Shown: positions 5,779-13,510 of the stretch, one piece after another
Numbering within the stretch: the first letter of the stretch is position 1
Layout: every line of letters starts with the position of its first letter
Assembly: GCA_020025795.1 (NCBI GenBank)
Contig: JAHHRK010000027.1
Location: 1-17,095 of the forward strand
DNA from: Faecalibacterium sp.
GTDB taxonomy: Bacteria > Bacillota > Clostridia > Oscillospirales > Ruminococcaceae
DNA: 17,095 nt
Direction: 5' to 3'
The notes under the pieces: generated by a model
What the model was told of the DNA's origin: nothing
Database searches by the model: none
What the model saw: only the letters and a program-made list of their open reading frames with translations
Made by a program: the position numbers and the translations under genes

Positions 5779-6368
5779 AACAACAATCTTTTGAAAAGAA
5801 ACAGCCAACGGTGGCCTTTGGTATATGTGGCAGCTTTTGTACGCTGGATAAAACCGTGCCTGCCATTCAAGCCTTGCAGCAGCAAGGGTGGAACGTACAG
5901 CCTGTCATGAGTTATGAAGCGGCCACTCAGGATACCCGGTTCGGAACGGCGGCCCATTGGCGCGAAACCATTGAAAACGTAACGGGAAATCCCATTTTGG
6001 ATACCTTGACCGGTGTGGAGCCGCTGGGACCAAAGGGACTTGCCGACGTTATGGTGATCGCTCCCTGTACCGGAACGACTTTGGCACGGCTGGATCAGGG
6101 TTTGAGCGATACGCCGATTACACTGGCAGCAAAGAGCCTGCTGCGTATTCACAGGCCCATTGTGCTGGCGGTTTCGACCAACGATGGCTTGGGCGCATCT
6201 GCGCAGCATATCGGGGCGCTTTTGGTGCGGCGCGATTTTTATTTTGTGCCGTTTGGGCAGGATGACTGCATCAAAAAGCCCATGAGCCTGAAAGCCGATT
6301 TTACAAAAATTCCGGATGCCTTGTCGGAGGCGCTGCATGGCAGGCAGATCCAGCCGATTTTGGTGTAA
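5775..6368 (+). CDS. dpaB: Dipicolinate synthase subunit B
   Basis: DpaB (SpoVFB) is the flavoprotein-like partner of DpaA in dipicolinate synthesis. The 197-residue protein shows the family features GICGSFCTLDKTV near residue 16, DVMVIAPCTGTTLARLDQGLSDTPITLAAKS in the middle, RPIVLAVSTNDGLG, and FVPFGQDDCIKKPMSLKADF near the C terminus. The start is TTG 5775, inside the overlap TTGA with the dpaA stop, with AGAGGAG ending 9 bases upstream. The frame is open upstream to 5700, but that part lies within dpaA. The arrangement indicates translational coupling, which suits two subunits of one enzyme. The usual neighbours asd and dapA are absent here. Confidence 0.94.
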   Translation: MKQQSFEKKQPTVAFGICGSFCTLDKTVPAIQALQQQGWNVQPVMSYEAATQDTRFGTAAHWRETIENVTGNPILDTLTGVEPLGPKGLADVMVIAPCTGTTLARLDQGLSDTPITLAAKSLLRIHRPIVLAVSTNDGLGASAQHIGALLVRRDFYFVPFGQDDCIKKPMSLKADFTKIPDALSEALHGRQIQPILV

Positions 6369-6407
6369 GCGTCGATTTTTGGGCGAAAATAAACGCAGGA
6401 TTCTTCT

Positions 6408-6435
6408 TTCACTGATACGATAATTGTGGTATACT
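6408..6435 (+). promoter_or_regulatory. Sigma-A-type extended -10 promoter downstream of dpaB
   Basis: TATACT (6430-6435) is preceded by TGG (extended -10) and lies 16 bp after TTCACT (6408-6413). It would start transcription near 6442, about 145 bases before the carboxypeptidase start codon and about 80 bases before a terminator. Confidence 0.6.
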
Positions 6436-6441
6436 AAGCGC

Positions 6442-6553
6442 GATATGGCCAAAGGCCAGACGAAAAAGTAAAATGCCGTATTTACCGCGGCAAAAACATA
6501 AAAGAAAAGATGCAGCGCAAAGGAAAGCCCCCTGCGGCGCAGGTGGCTTTTTT
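6442..6553 (+). ncRNA. Candidate structured leader or small RNA
   Basis: From the predicted start to the T-run this 112-base stretch has three successive stem-loops: TGGCC-AAA-GGCCA (6446-6458), TGCCG-N9-CGGCA (6474-6492), and the terminator stem (6524-6550), joined by A-rich linkers. I could not match it to a riboswitch class I know. It may be an independent small RNA, an attenuating leader of the carboxypeptidase gene, or simply the end of the dpaAB transcript with a promoter inside it. Confidence 0.35.
6524..6553 (+). terminator. Intrinsic terminator between dpaAB and the carboxypeptidase gene
   Basis: A 12-bp stem with one C-T mismatch (AAAGCCcCCTGC against GCAGGtGGCTTT), a GGC loop and a T6 run. 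It lies after the 6408-6435 promoter and 33 bases before the GTG start of the next gene, so full-length expression of that gene would need read-through or anti-termination unless another promoter exists. Confidence 0.75.
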
Positions 6554-6585
6554 CGTTGCAAAGGAATATAAGTGAGGATCTTTTG

Positions 6586-7890
6586 GTGAAAAAAATCATT
6601 GCAAGTCTGATGTGTACAGTCCTGCTGATGCTGTGTGCCGCCCCGGTTTATGCAGAAGAACTGCCGGCCGGAATTACCAGTCCATCTTATTTTGTAATGG
6701 ATGCAAAGACCGGTGCGCCTTTGTTTGGCTATAATGAGGATCAGCCCTATGATCCCGCATCGGTTACCAAGGTGATGACGGTTGGCCTGGCGTGCGAAAA
6801 AGCACAGGGCGATTGGAGCACACCACTGACGGTAAGCCACGATGATGTACACAGCTTATGGAATACCGATTCCAGCCACATTGCCTTGCAGGAAGGCGAA
6901 GTTGTGGTGCTGGAGGATATGCTGTACGCAGCAATGATTGCCAGCGCAAACGATGCCTGTAATGTGCTGGCGGAATATCTCAGCGACGATGGCACCATTG
7001 CCGGCGGCGTAGCGGTCATGAATGCAAAGGCGCAGGAGCTAGGCTTGGAAAATACCCACTTTGAGAACCCCCATGGAATCTCAGAGGAAGGACATTATGT
7101 TTCTGCCCGAGATCTGGCTGCGATTCTGCGCTGGGCACTGCAGCAGCCGGGATTTTATCAGATTTTTACCCGCGTCGATACCTATTATATGGATCCCACC
7201 AACCGCCAGGAACAGGAGCGTGCCTTCTGGATGCATGATTATATGCGCCTGAGCGGCAGCAGCCACTACATCCCGGAAATTGTTGGTTCCAAAATGGGCT
7301 ACACGAACGAGGCACGATATACCTATGTGTGCCTGGCGGAAAAAGACGGTGTACAGGTGATCTGTTCCGTGATGAAAAGCAACATGAAGCAGGAAAAGTA
7401 CCTGGACACGGCTGCAATTTTGAATTATGCGTTCCAGAACTACCGCACCGTGGAGATTCCGCCACAGGCAGGTGCGGCACAGGTTGGTGTGCGCGGCGGC
7501 GGTGATGTGTTCGGCACGGCGGATGCAGACCTTGCCGGAGTCAGCGTTTTGCTGCACAACCGCCTGACGGAACAGGCAGTTACACTGGCGGATACTGACA
7601 AGGAATATGTGATTGGCGGGCCGATGCCGCAGGCACATTACCAGATTTCCGGCGATGATATCCAGATGGACAGCACCGTGTCCGGAGAGATGACGCTGAA
7701 CGGTTTGGAAGAAACTTTTGCCCACACACCGGAGCAGAAACTGAAACAGAAAGGTACAGCAGACCGGGTGCGGGCGACCACCAGTATGTTCTGGGTCATT
7801 GTTGCGGTGGCCGCTGTGGGCATCAGTGTGCTTTGGGGCATTGGACGGCTGCGTACAGGAAGAAAGCAGTTGCGTCATTTTACAAAATAG
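6586..7890 (+). CDS. D-alanyl-D-alanine carboxypeptidase (penicillin-binding protein, DacF/DacB type)
   Basis: This serine carboxypeptidase trims the terminal D-Ala of peptidoglycan stem peptides outside the cell. The 434-residue protein has a signal peptide (about 1-23, ending PVYA-EE), the active-site motif SVTK (Ser59-Lys62), SAN (120-122), and KMG (236-238) where the family normally has KTG. A C-terminal region of beta character (about 300-390) is followed by a membrane helix (about 401-420) and a basic cytoplasmic tail. The start is GTG 6586 with GTGAGGA 7 bases upstream; an earlier ATG at 6556 has no ribosome site and would spoil the signal peptide. The position after dpaAB could suggest a role in spore cortex or vegetative wall; the sequence alone does not decide. 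Confidence 0.9.
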   Translation: MKKIIASLMCTVLLMLCAAPVYAEELPAGITSPSYFVMDAKTGAPLFGYNEDQPYDPASVTKVMTVGLACEKAQGDWSTPLTVSHDDVHSLWNTDSSHIALQEGEVVVLEDMLYAAMIASANDACNVLAEYLSDDGTIAGGVAVMNAKAQELGLENTHFENPHGISEEGHYVSARDLAAILRWALQQPGFYQIFTRVDTYYMDPTNRQEQERAFWMHDYMRLSGSSHYIPEIVGSKMGYTNEARYTYVCLAEKDGVQVICSVMKSNMKQEKYLDTAAILNYAFQNYRTVEIPPQAGAAQVGVRGGGDVFGTADADLAGVSVLLHNRLTEQAVTLADTDKEYVIGGPMPQAHYQISGDDIQMDSTVSGEMTLNGLEETFAHTPEQKLKQKGTADRVRATTSMFWVIVAVAAVGISVLWGIGRLRTGRKQLRHFTK

Positions 7891-7898
7891 GGTATGAT
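7870..7898 (+). promoter_or_regulatory. Candidate promoter of the polysaccharide export genes
   Basis: TTGCGT (7870-7875) and TATGAT (7893-7898) are 17 bp apart and overlap the end of the carboxypeptidase gene. The -35 box is weak. It would give a leader of about 36 bases before ATG 7941. Confidence 0.45.
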
Positions 7899-7940
7899 TA
7901 TAAATAAACTTAGGGTGTGCTGCCAAAAGGAAAAGACAGC

Positions 7941-8771
7941 ATGGAATGGAAAGGTAGGATTTCCTTGAGGAAGATAAAAGAATATGTGGGCTCTTTTTGG
8001 CGGTACCGATATTTGCTGCAAAATCTGGTCAGCCGCGATTTTAAGCTGAAATATCGCCGCAGTGTTCTGGGCGTATTGTGGAGCGTTTTGAATCCGCTGA
8101 TGATGTGCGTTGTGTACTGGGTGGTTTTCGGCAGCTTCCTGGGCCAGATCCGCGGCGGCGGCATCGACAATTTTATGGCGTATCTGATGATCGGTCAGTT
8201 GTCTTTTGCCTTTTTTAATGATGCAACCACTGCCGGTATGAGCAGCGTACTGGGTGCGGCTCCTCTGCTGAAAAAGGTGTACATCCCCAAGTACATTTTC
8301 CCGCTGGAAAAATGCTGCTTTGCCATGGTAAACTGCTTCTTCAGCTTCCTGGCATTGCTGATGGTGATGATCCTTACCGGCACGCCGATGCACTGGAGCA
8401 CCCTGCTGGTCTGGTATCCGATGCTCACATTGTTCCTGTTTACATTGGGTATGAGCATGTTCTTGTCGGCACTGGTCGTGTTTTTCCGTGATGTAATGCA
8501 CATTTGGACGGTGTTTACGACTGCGCTGATGTATGTTTCCGCTGTGTTCTATGACCCCAATACCATGCTGACGAGCGGATCGCTGGCATACCATGTGGTC
8601 ATGGCGAACCCCCTGTACTGGTACATCACCTCGATGCGTCAGGTTATTCTGTGGGGTAAGCCGATGACGGCCCAGATGTATCTCATCTGCGGCGGCTGGG
8701 CTGTTGTATCGCTGTCTATCGGCGTGCTGGTATTCAGAAAATTGCAGGACAAATTTGTTCTGCATATCTAA
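7941..8771 (+). CDS. ABC-2 polysaccharide export permease (Wzm/TagG-like)
   Basis: The 276-residue membrane protein has about six hydrophobic segments (roughly 42-65, 78-95, 125-147, 155-180, 188-204 and 247-265). It carries signatures of O-antigen/teichoic-acid export permeases: SRDFKLKYRRSVLGVLWSVLNP (31-52), KKVYIPKYIFPL, FFRDVMHIW (181-189) and NPLYWYI (223-229). It would form the membrane channel that moves a lipid-linked glycan to the outer face, powered by the ATPase encoded next. ATG 7941 is preferred because AAAGGAAAAG lies upstream; a GTG at 7917 is in frame but lacks a properly spaced site. The next gene starts 12 bases after the stop. Confidence 0.92.
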   Translation: MEWKGRISLRKIKEYVGSFWRYRYLLQNLVSRDFKLKYRRSVLGVLWSVLNPLMMCVVYWVVFGSFLGQIRGGGIDNFMAYLMIGQLSFAFFNDATTAGMSSVLGAAPLLKKVYIPKYIFPLEKCCFAMVNCFFSFLALLMVMILTGTPMHWSTLLVWYPMLTLFLFTLGMSMFLSALVVFFRDVMHIWTVFTTALMYVSAVFYDPNTMLTSGSLAYHVVMANPLYWYITSMRQVILWGKPMTAQMYLICGGWAVVSLSIGVLVFRKLQDKFVLHI

Positions 8772-8783
8772 GGAGGCATAGAA

Positions 8784-9527
8784 ATGGAACCAATCATTCG
8801 TGTACAGGACGTTTCCATGCGCTTCAATCTGTCCAGCGAAAAGCATGAAAGTCTGAAAGAATATTTTATGGCACTAATCAAGGGCCGACTGCATTATGAT
8901 GAATTTTATGCGCTGAATCATGTGAATCTGGAAATCATGCCCGGCGATTTTTACGGCCTGGTAGGCCTGAACGGCAGCGGTAAATCCACGCTGCTGAAAA
9001 CGATTGCAGGCGTATATAAGCCCAGTTCCGGCTCGGTGACGGTCAATGGTACCATTGCGCCGTTGATTGAGCTGGGCGCTGGTTTTGATATGGACCTGAC
9101 CGCACGGGAAAATATTTATCTGAACGGTACCGTGCTGGGTCATTCGCCCAAGTATCTGGATTCCAAGTTTGATGAGATTGTAGAATTCAGCGAGCTGCGA
9201 GATTTTCTGGATGTGCCGCTGAAGAATTATTCTTCCGGCATGGTGGCGCGTCTGGCATTTGCCGTGGCTACCATTACCAAGCCGAACATCCTGATTGCAG
9301 ACGAAGTACTGGCCGTAGGCGACTTTTTGTTCCAGCAGAAGTGTGAAAAACGCATGCAGGAACTGATGAGCGGCGGCACAACGGTGATTTTCGTTTCCCA
9401 TTCCATTGAGCAGGTGGAACGCATATGCACCAAGGTGGCATGGCTGAGCCACGGCGAAATAAAAATGGACGGAGATGCCGCAACGGTTTGTGCTGCTTAT
9501 AAGAAAGCGCAGCGCGGCGAAGAATAA
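8784..9527 (+). CDS. ABC polysaccharide export ATP-binding protein (Wzt/TagH-like)
   Basis: The 247-residue ATPase has Walker A GLNGSGKST (61-69), an ABC signature YSSGM (149-153), Walker B ILIADE (169-174) and the switch His206 in SHS. The N-terminal extension (about 1-45) and the stretch LIELGAGFDMDLTARENIYLNG are typical of Wzt/TagH-type exporters. It lacks the C-terminal carbohydrate-binding domain found in some Wzt proteins (for example those exporting capped O-antigens), so chain-length recognition must lie elsewhere or be absent. The AAGGAGG site is clear before ATG 8784. It pairs with the preceding permease. A terminator follows before the glycosyltransferases. Confidence 0.95.
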   Translation: MEPIIRVQDVSMRFNLSSEKHESLKEYFMALIKGRLHYDEFYALNHVNLEIMPGDFYGLVGLNGSGKSTLLKTIAGVYKPSSGSVTVNGTIAPLIELGAGFDMDLTARENIYLNGTVLGHSPKYLDSKFDEIVEFSELRDFLDVPLKNYSSGMVARLAFAVATITKPNILIADEVLAVGDFLFQQKCEKRMQELMSGGTTVIFVSHSIEQVERICTKVAWLSHGEIKMDGDAATVCAAYKKAQRGEE

Positions 9528-9533
9528 CACAAG

Positions 9534-9566
9534 AAATGGGCTGGGCGAAAAGCCCGGCCCATTTTT
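9534..9566 (+). terminator. Intrinsic terminator between the ABC ATPase and the first glycosyltransferase
   Basis: A 13-bp stem (one wobble), AAATGGGCTGGGC against GCCCGGCCCATTT, with a GAAAA loop and a T5 run, starting 7 bases after the ATPase stop. I see no convincing promoter between it and the next start at 9602, so it may set expression levels by partial read-through. Confidence 0.85.
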
Positions 9567-9601
9567 CCTGTGTGGGTTTGAATGAGAGAGGAACCGGTAA
9601 G

Positions 9602-11509
9602 ATGGCAGAACAAAAAGAAAAGCAAATCCGCAATGCAGATGCTCCTGTGCAGGATAGTGTGGGAGGCATGGTGCGGCGACTGTTGAATCCGGCCCATATT
9701 TTTGATTTGGCACGGCGCACGGCGCGTACCTTGCGGGAAGAAGGCGCAGAACAGGTCTATCGCGATATCCGTTTCCGTATTGCACTGGCACACCATCAGG
9801 AAATATGGCAGCATCGGGCAGATTTGCCCACACGCCGGCAGCTGAAACTGCAGCGTGCAAACCCCATTGCGGACGGACCAATGGTCAGCATTGTGGTGCC
9901 GCTGTATAACACGCCGGAGCGTTATCTGAATGAGCTGCTGGACAGCGTAAAAGCGCAGACCTATTCCAACTGGCAGCTGTGTCTGGTGGATGCTTCCCAG
10001 CCAGGGCACGAATCCGTACGCCATATCTGCCGCAAGGCTGCTGCCAAGGACTGCCGCATTGTATACGAAAAGCTGGTGGAAAACCTGGGCATTGCCGGCA
10101 ATACCAATGCCGGCTTCGCACTGGCAAAGGGACAGTGGCTCACGCTTTTGGACCATGACGACACCCTATATCCCAATGCGCTATATGAGATGATGCAGCT
10201 GGCACTGGAAAAAAATGCGGAAATGGTGTACAGCGACGAAATTGTCGTTTCGGACGACGGTAAGGACCTGGGCGGTTATCATTTCAAACCAGATTATGCA
10301 CCGGATTATCTGAATGGCTGCAATTACATCACCCATCTGTGCATGTTCCGCCGCGATTTGTTTGTGCGCGCCGGCGGCCGTGAGGACCCCACTTATGACG
10401 GCGCACAGGATTATGATTTGATGCTGCGGCTGACGGAGCACTTGACCAGTCCGGATAAAATTGTGCATATGCCGAAGGCAATGTATAATTGGCGTGCAAG
10501 TGCAGGTTCCACAGCAGAAAATCTGATGGACACAAAGCCTTACGCAATCGAAGCCGGCCGCCGTGCAATTTCCGACCATTTGGAGCGCATCGGCCGCAAG
10601 GCTACGGTGGAGAGCCTGACGGACTTCCCCGGTGCATATCGTGTAAAATATGCGCTGACCGGCAACCCGAAAATCAGCGTGATTATCCCCAACAAGGACC
10701 ACGCAGAGGATTTGCGCCGCTGCCTGGAAAGCCTGTATGCTCATGCCGGTTACGAAAACTTTGAAGTGATTGTGGCGGAAAACAATTCCACCGAGCAGGA
10801 AACCTTTGATTATTACGAGCAGGCCAAAGCCCAGTTCGCCAATTTGAAAGTGATAACCTACCAGGGTGCGTTTAACTTTTCGGCAATCAATAACACTGCT
10901 CGCAAGGCAGCAACCGGCGAGTATCTGCTTTTGCTGAACAATGATATTGAGCTGCTGACGGATGGCTTTTTGGCAGAAATGCTCAGCTATGCACAGCGTC
11001 CCGATGTGGGTGCAGTGGGTGCAAAGCTGTTCTACCCGGACGATACCATCCAGCACGGCGGCGTGATTTTGGGCATCAATGGCAGCGCAGGCCACAGTCA
11101 TAAATCGCATCCCCGAACTGCCAGCGGCGATTTGTACCGTCTGGTAACGGCACAGAACTATCTGGCGGTTACCGGCGCCTGCCTGCTGGTCAAAGCTGCA
11201 CTGTATGATGCGTGCGGCGGTCTGGATGAAGCAGATTTTGCCGTTGCTTACAATGATATCGATCTGTGCCTGAAACTGTACGAAAAGGGCTATTTGAACG
11301 TGTTTACTCCGGAGGCCCAGGCTTATCATTACGAGAGCAAGAGCCGCGGCTTGGATACCGGTACAGCAGCCAATGCTGCCAACCAGGCACGGTATGCCAA
11401 GGAACTGGCGGCTTTCCAGACCAAATGGGGCAAGTATCTGCCGGAGGGTGCAGACCCTTACTACAATATCCACTTCAACAATAAATTTGAAAACTACGGC
11501 CTGAAATAA
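9602..11509 (+). CDS. Glycosyltransferase with two GT2 domains (surface polysaccharide)
   Basis: The 635-residue protein has an N-terminal helical lead (about 1-90) and two GT-A-fold family 2 domains. Domain 1 (about 94-330) begins VSIVVPLYNTPERYL, has LLDHDDTLYP (DHDD at 184-187) as the metal/nucleotide site, and DGAQDYDLMLRL (about 266-276). Domain 2 (about 357-600) begins ISVIIPNKDHAEDL, has LLLLNNDIEL (NND at 446-448) and YNDIDLCLKLYE (about 550-561). No membrane helix is seen. Such proteins probably add two sugars, or alternate linkages, to a growing glycan on the inner membrane face; the sugars cannot be read from the sequence. ATG 9602 follows GAGAGGAA. It is a tandem paralogue of the next gene. 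Confidence 0.9.
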   Translation: MAEQKEKQIRNADAPVQDSVGGMVRRLLNPAHIFDLARRTARTLREEGAEQVYRDIRFRIALAHHQEIWQHRADLPTRRQLKLQRANPIADGPMVSIVVPLYNTPERYLNELLDSVKAQTYSNWQLCLVDASQPGHESVRHICRKAAAKDCRIVYEKLVENLGIAGNTNAGFALAKGQWLTLLDHDDTLYPNALYEMMQLALEKNAEMVYSDEIVVSDDGKDLGGYHFKPDYAPDYLNGCNYITHLCMFRRDLFVRAGGREDPTYDGAQDYDLMLRLTEHLTSPDKIVHMPKAMYNWRASAGSTAENLMDTKPYAIEAGRRAISDHLERIGRKATVESLTDFPGAYRVKYALTGNPKISVIIPNKDHAEDLRRCLESLYAHAGYENFEVIVAENNSTEQETFDYYEQAKAQFANLKVITYQGAFNFSAINNTARKAATGEYLLLLNNDIELLTDGFLAEMLSYAQRPDVGAVGAKLFYPDDTIQHGGVILGINGSAGHSHKSHPRTASGDLYRLVTAQNYLAVTGACLLVKAALYDACGGLDEADFAVAYNDIDLCLKLYEKGYLNVFTPEAQAYHYESKSRGLDTGTAANAANQARYAKELAAFQTKWGKYLPEGADPYYNIHFNNKFENYGLK

Positions 11510-11527
11510 GGTCGGTGGAGGGTTGTC

Positions 11528-13378
11528 ATGAACCTGAAAGTAAAACGCCTCCGAGAGTTGGCGCGCTATACCGTTACGGTAACCAAAGAAGAAGGCGTCG
11601 GCCCCATGCTGAATCGGGCGAAAGGCTTTATCAAGCGCCGCTTTTTTAATAAGAAAGCACGCTACCTGCCCGAAAAGACCGTGCTGGAAAAGCAGCGCGA
11701 AGAAACCCAAAATGGCTGGAATTATGATACAATTAGTATTTTAACTCCGCTTTATAACACGCCGGAAGGCTTTCTGCGGGAATTTTTGGATTCCTTCGCC
11801 AATCAGACTGCGCCCGGCGGCCAGTTGTGTTTGGCAGATGCTTCGGACGAGGCACACGCTTATGTGGGTGAAATCGTTCAGGAGTACCAGAAAAAAGGTG
11901 TGAATATCGCTTATACCGAGATTGCAAACCAAGGTATTTCTGCCAATACAAACGAAGCGGCAAAGCTTGCACAGGGAACCTATCTGGCATTGGCGGACCA
12001 CGATGACATTCTGGCCCCCCATGCGATTTACACCATGCAGAAAGCCATTCGCAAACTGCGTGATGCAGGCAAATCTCCGGATTTTCTGTACAGCGATGAA
12101 GCTCTATTCTCCAAGGATATCCAGCACCCCACAGTAGGCCATTTCAAGCCGGACTATGCACCGGACTATCTGCTGTGCTGCAACTATATTTGCCATCTGG
12201 CTGTGTTCCGCCGGGATTTGTTCGAGAGCCTGGGCGGCGAACGCCCGGAATGTGACGGCAGCCAGGACCATGATCTGTTCCTGCGGCTTCTGGAAAAGAC
12301 GGGCACAGCATACCATGTGCCGCAGGTTCTGTATTACTGGCGTGTGCATGCGGCGTCCACCAGCGGCGGCGTAGAAGCAAAGCCTTATGTGGCGCTGGCA
12401 GCGAAAAAGGCTTTGACGGATCATCTGGCGCGCACTGGCGGCGAAGGCGAGGTTATGGACGGAATTTTCCCCAGCACCTACCGGGTTCGGTGGAAAATTC
12501 AAGGCAATCCCAAGGTGAGCATCCTGATCCCCAATAAGGACCATACCGATGATTTGGAGCAGTGCCTGTCCAGTTTGTATCAGCGCACGACGTACAAGAA
12601 CTTTGAGGTCATCGTTATCGAGAATAACTCCACCGAGCAAACGACCTTTTCCTACTATGAAACGGCAAAAGAAAAATACGAAAATCTGCAGGTGGTCTAC
12701 TACCCGGATGGATTTAATTTCTCTGCCATCAATAACTTTGGCCGCAAGGCAGCGACTGGCGAATATCTGCTTTTGCTGAACAATGACGTGGAAATTCCTG
12801 CCGGCAGCGAAGAATGGCTGACCGAGCTGGTGCGCCAGTGCGCACGCCCGAACGGTGCAGCGGTGTGCGGTGCGATGCTGTATTATCCGGATCAAACCAT
12901 TCAGCATGCCGGCATTGTGACAGGTCTGGGCGGCTATGCAGGCCACAGCCATAAATATCGCCGAAAAGGCGGCAGCGGCTATATGTTCCGTCTGGCTACG
13001 GTGCAGGATTTTTCTGCGGTAACCGGCGCCTGCCTGTTGGTGCGCAGCGATGTGTACGACGAAATGGGCGGTCTGGACGAAAAATTCACCGTTGCGTTCA
13101 ACGATGTGGATTTCTGCCTGCGGGTGCGGGATGCAGGATATCGTATCGTCTGGACTCCGTATGCAGAACTGATCCATCATGAAAGCATCAGCCGCGGTTT
13201 GGACGAAAAGGACGAAGGAAAGAAAAAGCGTTTCGCAGGAGAGCAGCAGCGCCTGTATCAGATCCATACGCGGGAGGGCATTTTGAACGATCCGTATTAC
13301 AACCCCAGCCTGACGAAGGATCGGGAAGATTTTTCCGAAAGTGCGGATTTGCGGAATTTGAAACATCCCGAAATTTAA
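11528..13378 (+). CDS. Glycosyltransferase with two GT2 domains, paralogue of the preceding gene
   Basis: The 616-residue protein repeats the plan of its neighbour. A basic N terminus (about 1-60) is followed by GT2 domain 1 (about 68-300; ISILTPLYNTPEGF, LADHDDILAP with DHDD at 157-160, DGSQDHDLFLRL at about 243-254). GT2 domain 2 (about 329-600) has VSILIPNKDHTDDL, LLLLNNDVEI with NND at 418-420, and FNDVDFCLRV. Shared blocks such as GHFKPDYAPDYL/YHFKPDYAPDYL and IPNKDH, and matching DNA (for example ATCTGCTTTTGCTGAACAAT in both), show that one arose by duplication. It starts 18 bases after the previous stop with GGTGGAGGG before ATG 11528. No terminator is evident after it. Confidence 0.9.
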   Translation: MNLKVKRLRELARYTVTVTKEEGVGPMLNRAKGFIKRRFFNKKARYLPEKTVLEKQREETQNGWNYDTISILTPLYNTPEGFLREFLDSFANQTAPGGQLCLADASDEAHAYVGEIVQEYQKKGVNIAYTEIANQGISANTNEAAKLAQGTYLALADHDDILAPHAIYTMQKAIRKLRDAGKSPDFLYSDEALFSKDIQHPTVGHFKPDYAPDYLLCCNYICHLAVFRRDLFESLGGERPECDGSQDHDLFLRLLEKTGTAYHVPQVLYYWRVHAASTSGGVEAKPYVALAAKKALTDHLARTGGEGEVMDGIFPSTYRVRWKIQGNPKVSILIPNKDHTDDLEQCLSSLYQRTTYKNFEVIVIENNSTEQTTFSYYETAKEKYENLQVVYYPDGFNFSAINNFGRKAATGEYLLLLNNDVEIPAGSEEWLTELVRQCARPNGAAVCGAMLYYPDQTIQHAGIVTGLGGYAGHSHKYRRKGGSGYMFRLATVQDFSAVTGACLLVRSDVYDEMGGLDEKFTVAFNDVDFCLRVRDAGYRIVWTPYAELIHHESISRGLDEKDEGKKKRFAGEQQRLYQIHTREGILNDPYYNPSLTKDREDFSESADLRNLKHPEI

Positions 13379-13417
13379 GCTTATTTCCGATAAAATTCAA
13401 CAAAAGCAGGATGAAAC

Positions 13418-13446
13418 TTGAAAAGTATGACCAATTCGTTTATAGT
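13418..13446 (+). promoter_or_regulatory. Sigma-A-type promoter of xpt
   Basis: TTGAAA (13418-13423) and TATAGT (13441-13446) are separated by 17 bp. The predicted start is near 13453, giving a leader of about 58 bases. A TTG in the -35 box is in frame with xpt, but it is a promoter element, not a start codon. Confidence 0.75.
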
Positions 13447-13461
13447 ATGCAGTATTGGTCA
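13428..13461. promoter_or_regulatory. Candidate operator: 8-bp dyad around the xpt -10 box
   Basis: TGACCAAT (13428-13435) and ATTGGTCA (13454-13461) are perfect inverted copies with 18 bases between them. One arm lies in the promoter spacer and the other at the transcription start, so a protein bound to both would block RNA polymerase. Purine genes in Bacillus use paired inverted PurBoxes, but this sequence is different, and the regulator is unknown. Confidence 0.45.
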
Positions 13462-13510
13462 AGAGAAAGCGGGTCTTGCCCGTGTGGAAAAATCGGAGGA
13501 GAATGCAGAT

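Noticed and set aside
6445..6571. Two tiny reading frames in the leader before the carboxypeptidase gene (8 and 32 codons, the second very basic)
   Set aside because: Neither has a proper ribosome site. The first would begin almost at the predicted transcript start and the second runs through a terminator stem. They are kept only as a note in the leader finding.
10181..13366. Long minus-strand open frames opposite the glycosyltransferases (10181-11710 and 12104-13366)
   Set aside because: Their translations are low-complexity shadows of conserved GT2 codons, with no ribosome sites. The length reflects codon bias in the plus-strand genes.
13379..13510. Guanine/purine riboswitch upstream of xpt
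   Set aside because: I looked for the conserved aptamer core and paired P1 stem and did not find them. The promoter leaves only about 58 bases of leader.
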